Positions 7,101 through 7,272 of a stretch of 7,272 nucleotides of DNA are shown piece after piece. The stretch lies in NCBI GenBank assembly GCA_016192885.1, contig JACPTH010000492.1, positions 1 through 7,272 of the forward strand. The letters are read 5' to 3'. The first letter of the stretch is position 1. Each line of letters starts with the position of its first letter. A program made the position numbers and the translations under genes. Source of the stretch: a bacterium. Its GTDB lineage: Bacteria; Muiribacteriota; Ozemobacteria; Ozemobacterales; Ozemobacteraceae. The notes beneath the pieces are model-generated. The model was not told where the DNA came from. It saw only the letters and a list, made by a program, of their open reading frames with translations, and did not search any database.

Positions 7101-7272
7101 GAATTTTTGCCGCAAGAGAGTAACCCCCATATTTGTATCTTCCTCCTTCCTGAATTCTCTGGGCTTTAATCGAAATCTTTCCTTCACCCCTGCTAGCTTC
7201 GATGGCAATCGACCTTCGATCCTCAGAAAGTTTTTTTAATTGCGCCTGCAGGAGCATTTTTTCCCCTCCAAT
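4126..7272 (-). CDS. AsmA/TamB/YhdP-like large envelope protein, probably N-terminally truncated by the window
   Basis: More than 1040 residues of repetitive beta-strand sequence with many recurring L-x-G/S-G-x-F/L-x-x-P units, for example LSGTLSSPKMEIS, LSGTFVKPVVALSIDGSP and VSGSWDNPG. This is the signature of AsmA-like proteins (AsmA, TamB, YhdP), which form long beta structures bridging inner and outer membranes and carry phospholipids or help assemble the outer membrane. The last ~150 residues (about 895-996) look like the AsmA C-terminal domain: DGRINLYLSS, then ADGLFAGPNMRIEISDSSFD, then STGVPYLDLSVSGSWDNPG, followed by a basic tail. Members of the family begin with a membrane segment, and none is visible here, so the start is probably beyond 7272. 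However, an ATG at 7257-7255 does have GGAGG 7 nt upstream, so a start there is possible. The frame is open to the edge (IGGEK before that ATG). The gene is convergent with the sigma/anti-sigma operon, with 26 bases between stop codons. AsmA-like superfamily is confident; the exact subfamily and substrate are not. Confidence 0.85.
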   Translation of the reverse strand: MGGEKMLLQAQLKKLSEDRRSIAIEASRGEGKISIKAQRIQEGGRYKYGGYSLAAKIPKGHSITEFFPIRFLPPSVAPRFASFTSKIDVLGPLRLEGRFSTPGNLDTATATIFLDGTTIVSRLNSKNRLTLGGVIDLVGNSIHIASVSALYDSLKFGVSGNVETNPATLTIKSYDLQLEGCLVEKKAFVLTPEQILSFIPVASMPKFVNISLEGSNRFSGRFSSGSNAQVLNIFAQKARLKGVRKSWWIDDLTMIASTSSPLDQTHFKPVDLDVLLAFRLFDFPLKAQTSLDLGKKQIKTLRADFRGSDFNTLIQALREHPEFEKFYKQVPFNVNGSFQLSLDGAGPLNRPVLSGTLSSPKMEISALNAAGSLPFSITLSTGKNGEYQGRVATKNAILNVRGVGFGLNKFDGNFAFLKPKGEKDNLIFFETSTSVFDTNVSAKGQYSPKQNFFNSLVLRSQSQKIETLATQIARIAKFNLPFKVSGRKESEWLASGPMKALKGSGFLEFDQLDLIIPIKNPKSGRITQIDLNNLAGRLELERSKAGRVEINVKDGRGEILKAPFKISGNGHIEGNGMVQVPVLDKLGLEINSLSGQELQKILSAGVVFPEQSGRIEDVTGNLSGHLSLSGSRNRYLGEGEITFQNGGLRYSKISQSLKNISGKLIFSNKHKRPEPIVELSGFSAKFGRAGLKISKGEFIDPQNYGGIYLEGSAESVYPADLLDLLSGLNLPSLSFPKEGSFSGKLNLSGTFVKPVVALSIDGSPMEVQFISDKNSYLVPIGKSHVVFSYDPFSGKTLLPELSLGLLNGFLEIKNAEGLISGGKPKSFDLSGKIDGIDFGSMSSSGKSALKGVLSGTFKGEQTSQVSKELILNLGIRDLIIPSIPLDKEAIDKIGLDFLDEPEFKDGRINLYLSSEGEITERGRVRVADGLFAGPNMRIEISDSSFDPKNLQLSAKVMFNPQPLRKTKLGKKLGNLTRVLQDRSTGVPYLDLSVSGSWDNPGLMSKKIMEKAKKRGKRNFIKSIFGGRHSHKASVEELKEWFPGWEPGQ

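Overview
The window looks like a piece of a bacterial chromosome from a diderm (two-membrane) organism of moderate to low GC (roughly 40% by eye). The diderm reading rests on a large AsmA/TamB-like protein and on an anti-sigma factor with one membrane segment and a sizeable outside domain. The taxon cannot be fixed from the sequence. Long prepilin-like proteins with beta-rich tails next to ECF sigma factors would fit several little-studied phyla; Riflebacteria is a guess and nothing more.

Layout. Positions 1-297 are mostly AT-rich and non-coding. The first ~85 bases may hold an edge fragment of another gene. A good housekeeping-type promoter (TTGACT, 17 bp, TATACT) lies at 101-129 and points at the first gene, leaving an untranslated leader of about 160 nt. 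From 298 to 4099 three genes run on the plus strand as a compact operon: (1) a prepilin-like/PilX- or GspK-like protein of about 729 residues, broken into two reading frames by a one-base frameshift near 1602-1605; (2) an ECF-type sigma-70 family factor (2533-3108); (3) its overlapping membrane anti-sigma factor, with a cytoplasmic HxxxCxxC zinc-binding motif, one membrane segment and a FecR-like outer domain (3095-4099). Convergent to this operon, with only 26 bp between stop codons, an AsmA/TamB/YhdP-like envelope protein fills 4126 to the right edge on the minus strand; its N-terminus is probably outside the window.

How the genes may work together (inference). The sigma/anti-sigma pair is a classic membrane-to-transcription switch: the FecR-like part would sense an envelope event and the zinc-binding part would hold or release the sigma factor. 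The prepilin-like gene is first in the same transcript and, if intact, would be exported and possibly built into a type IV pilus or pseudopilus tip. It is therefore a candidate input or output of the switch. A second, ECF-like promoter candidate in the leader would allow autoregulation but is weak evidence. The AsmA-like gene is transcribed separately; its link to the operon is position only.

The most notable points are the frameshift in the pilin-like gene, two 8-base G/C homopolymers inside otherwise AT-rich coding sequence, a 16-codon mini-ORF that touches both the stop before it and the sigma start after it, and the linkage of a prepilin-like protein to an ECF switch. I see no tRNA, rRNA, CRISPR array, insertion sequence or phage gene.
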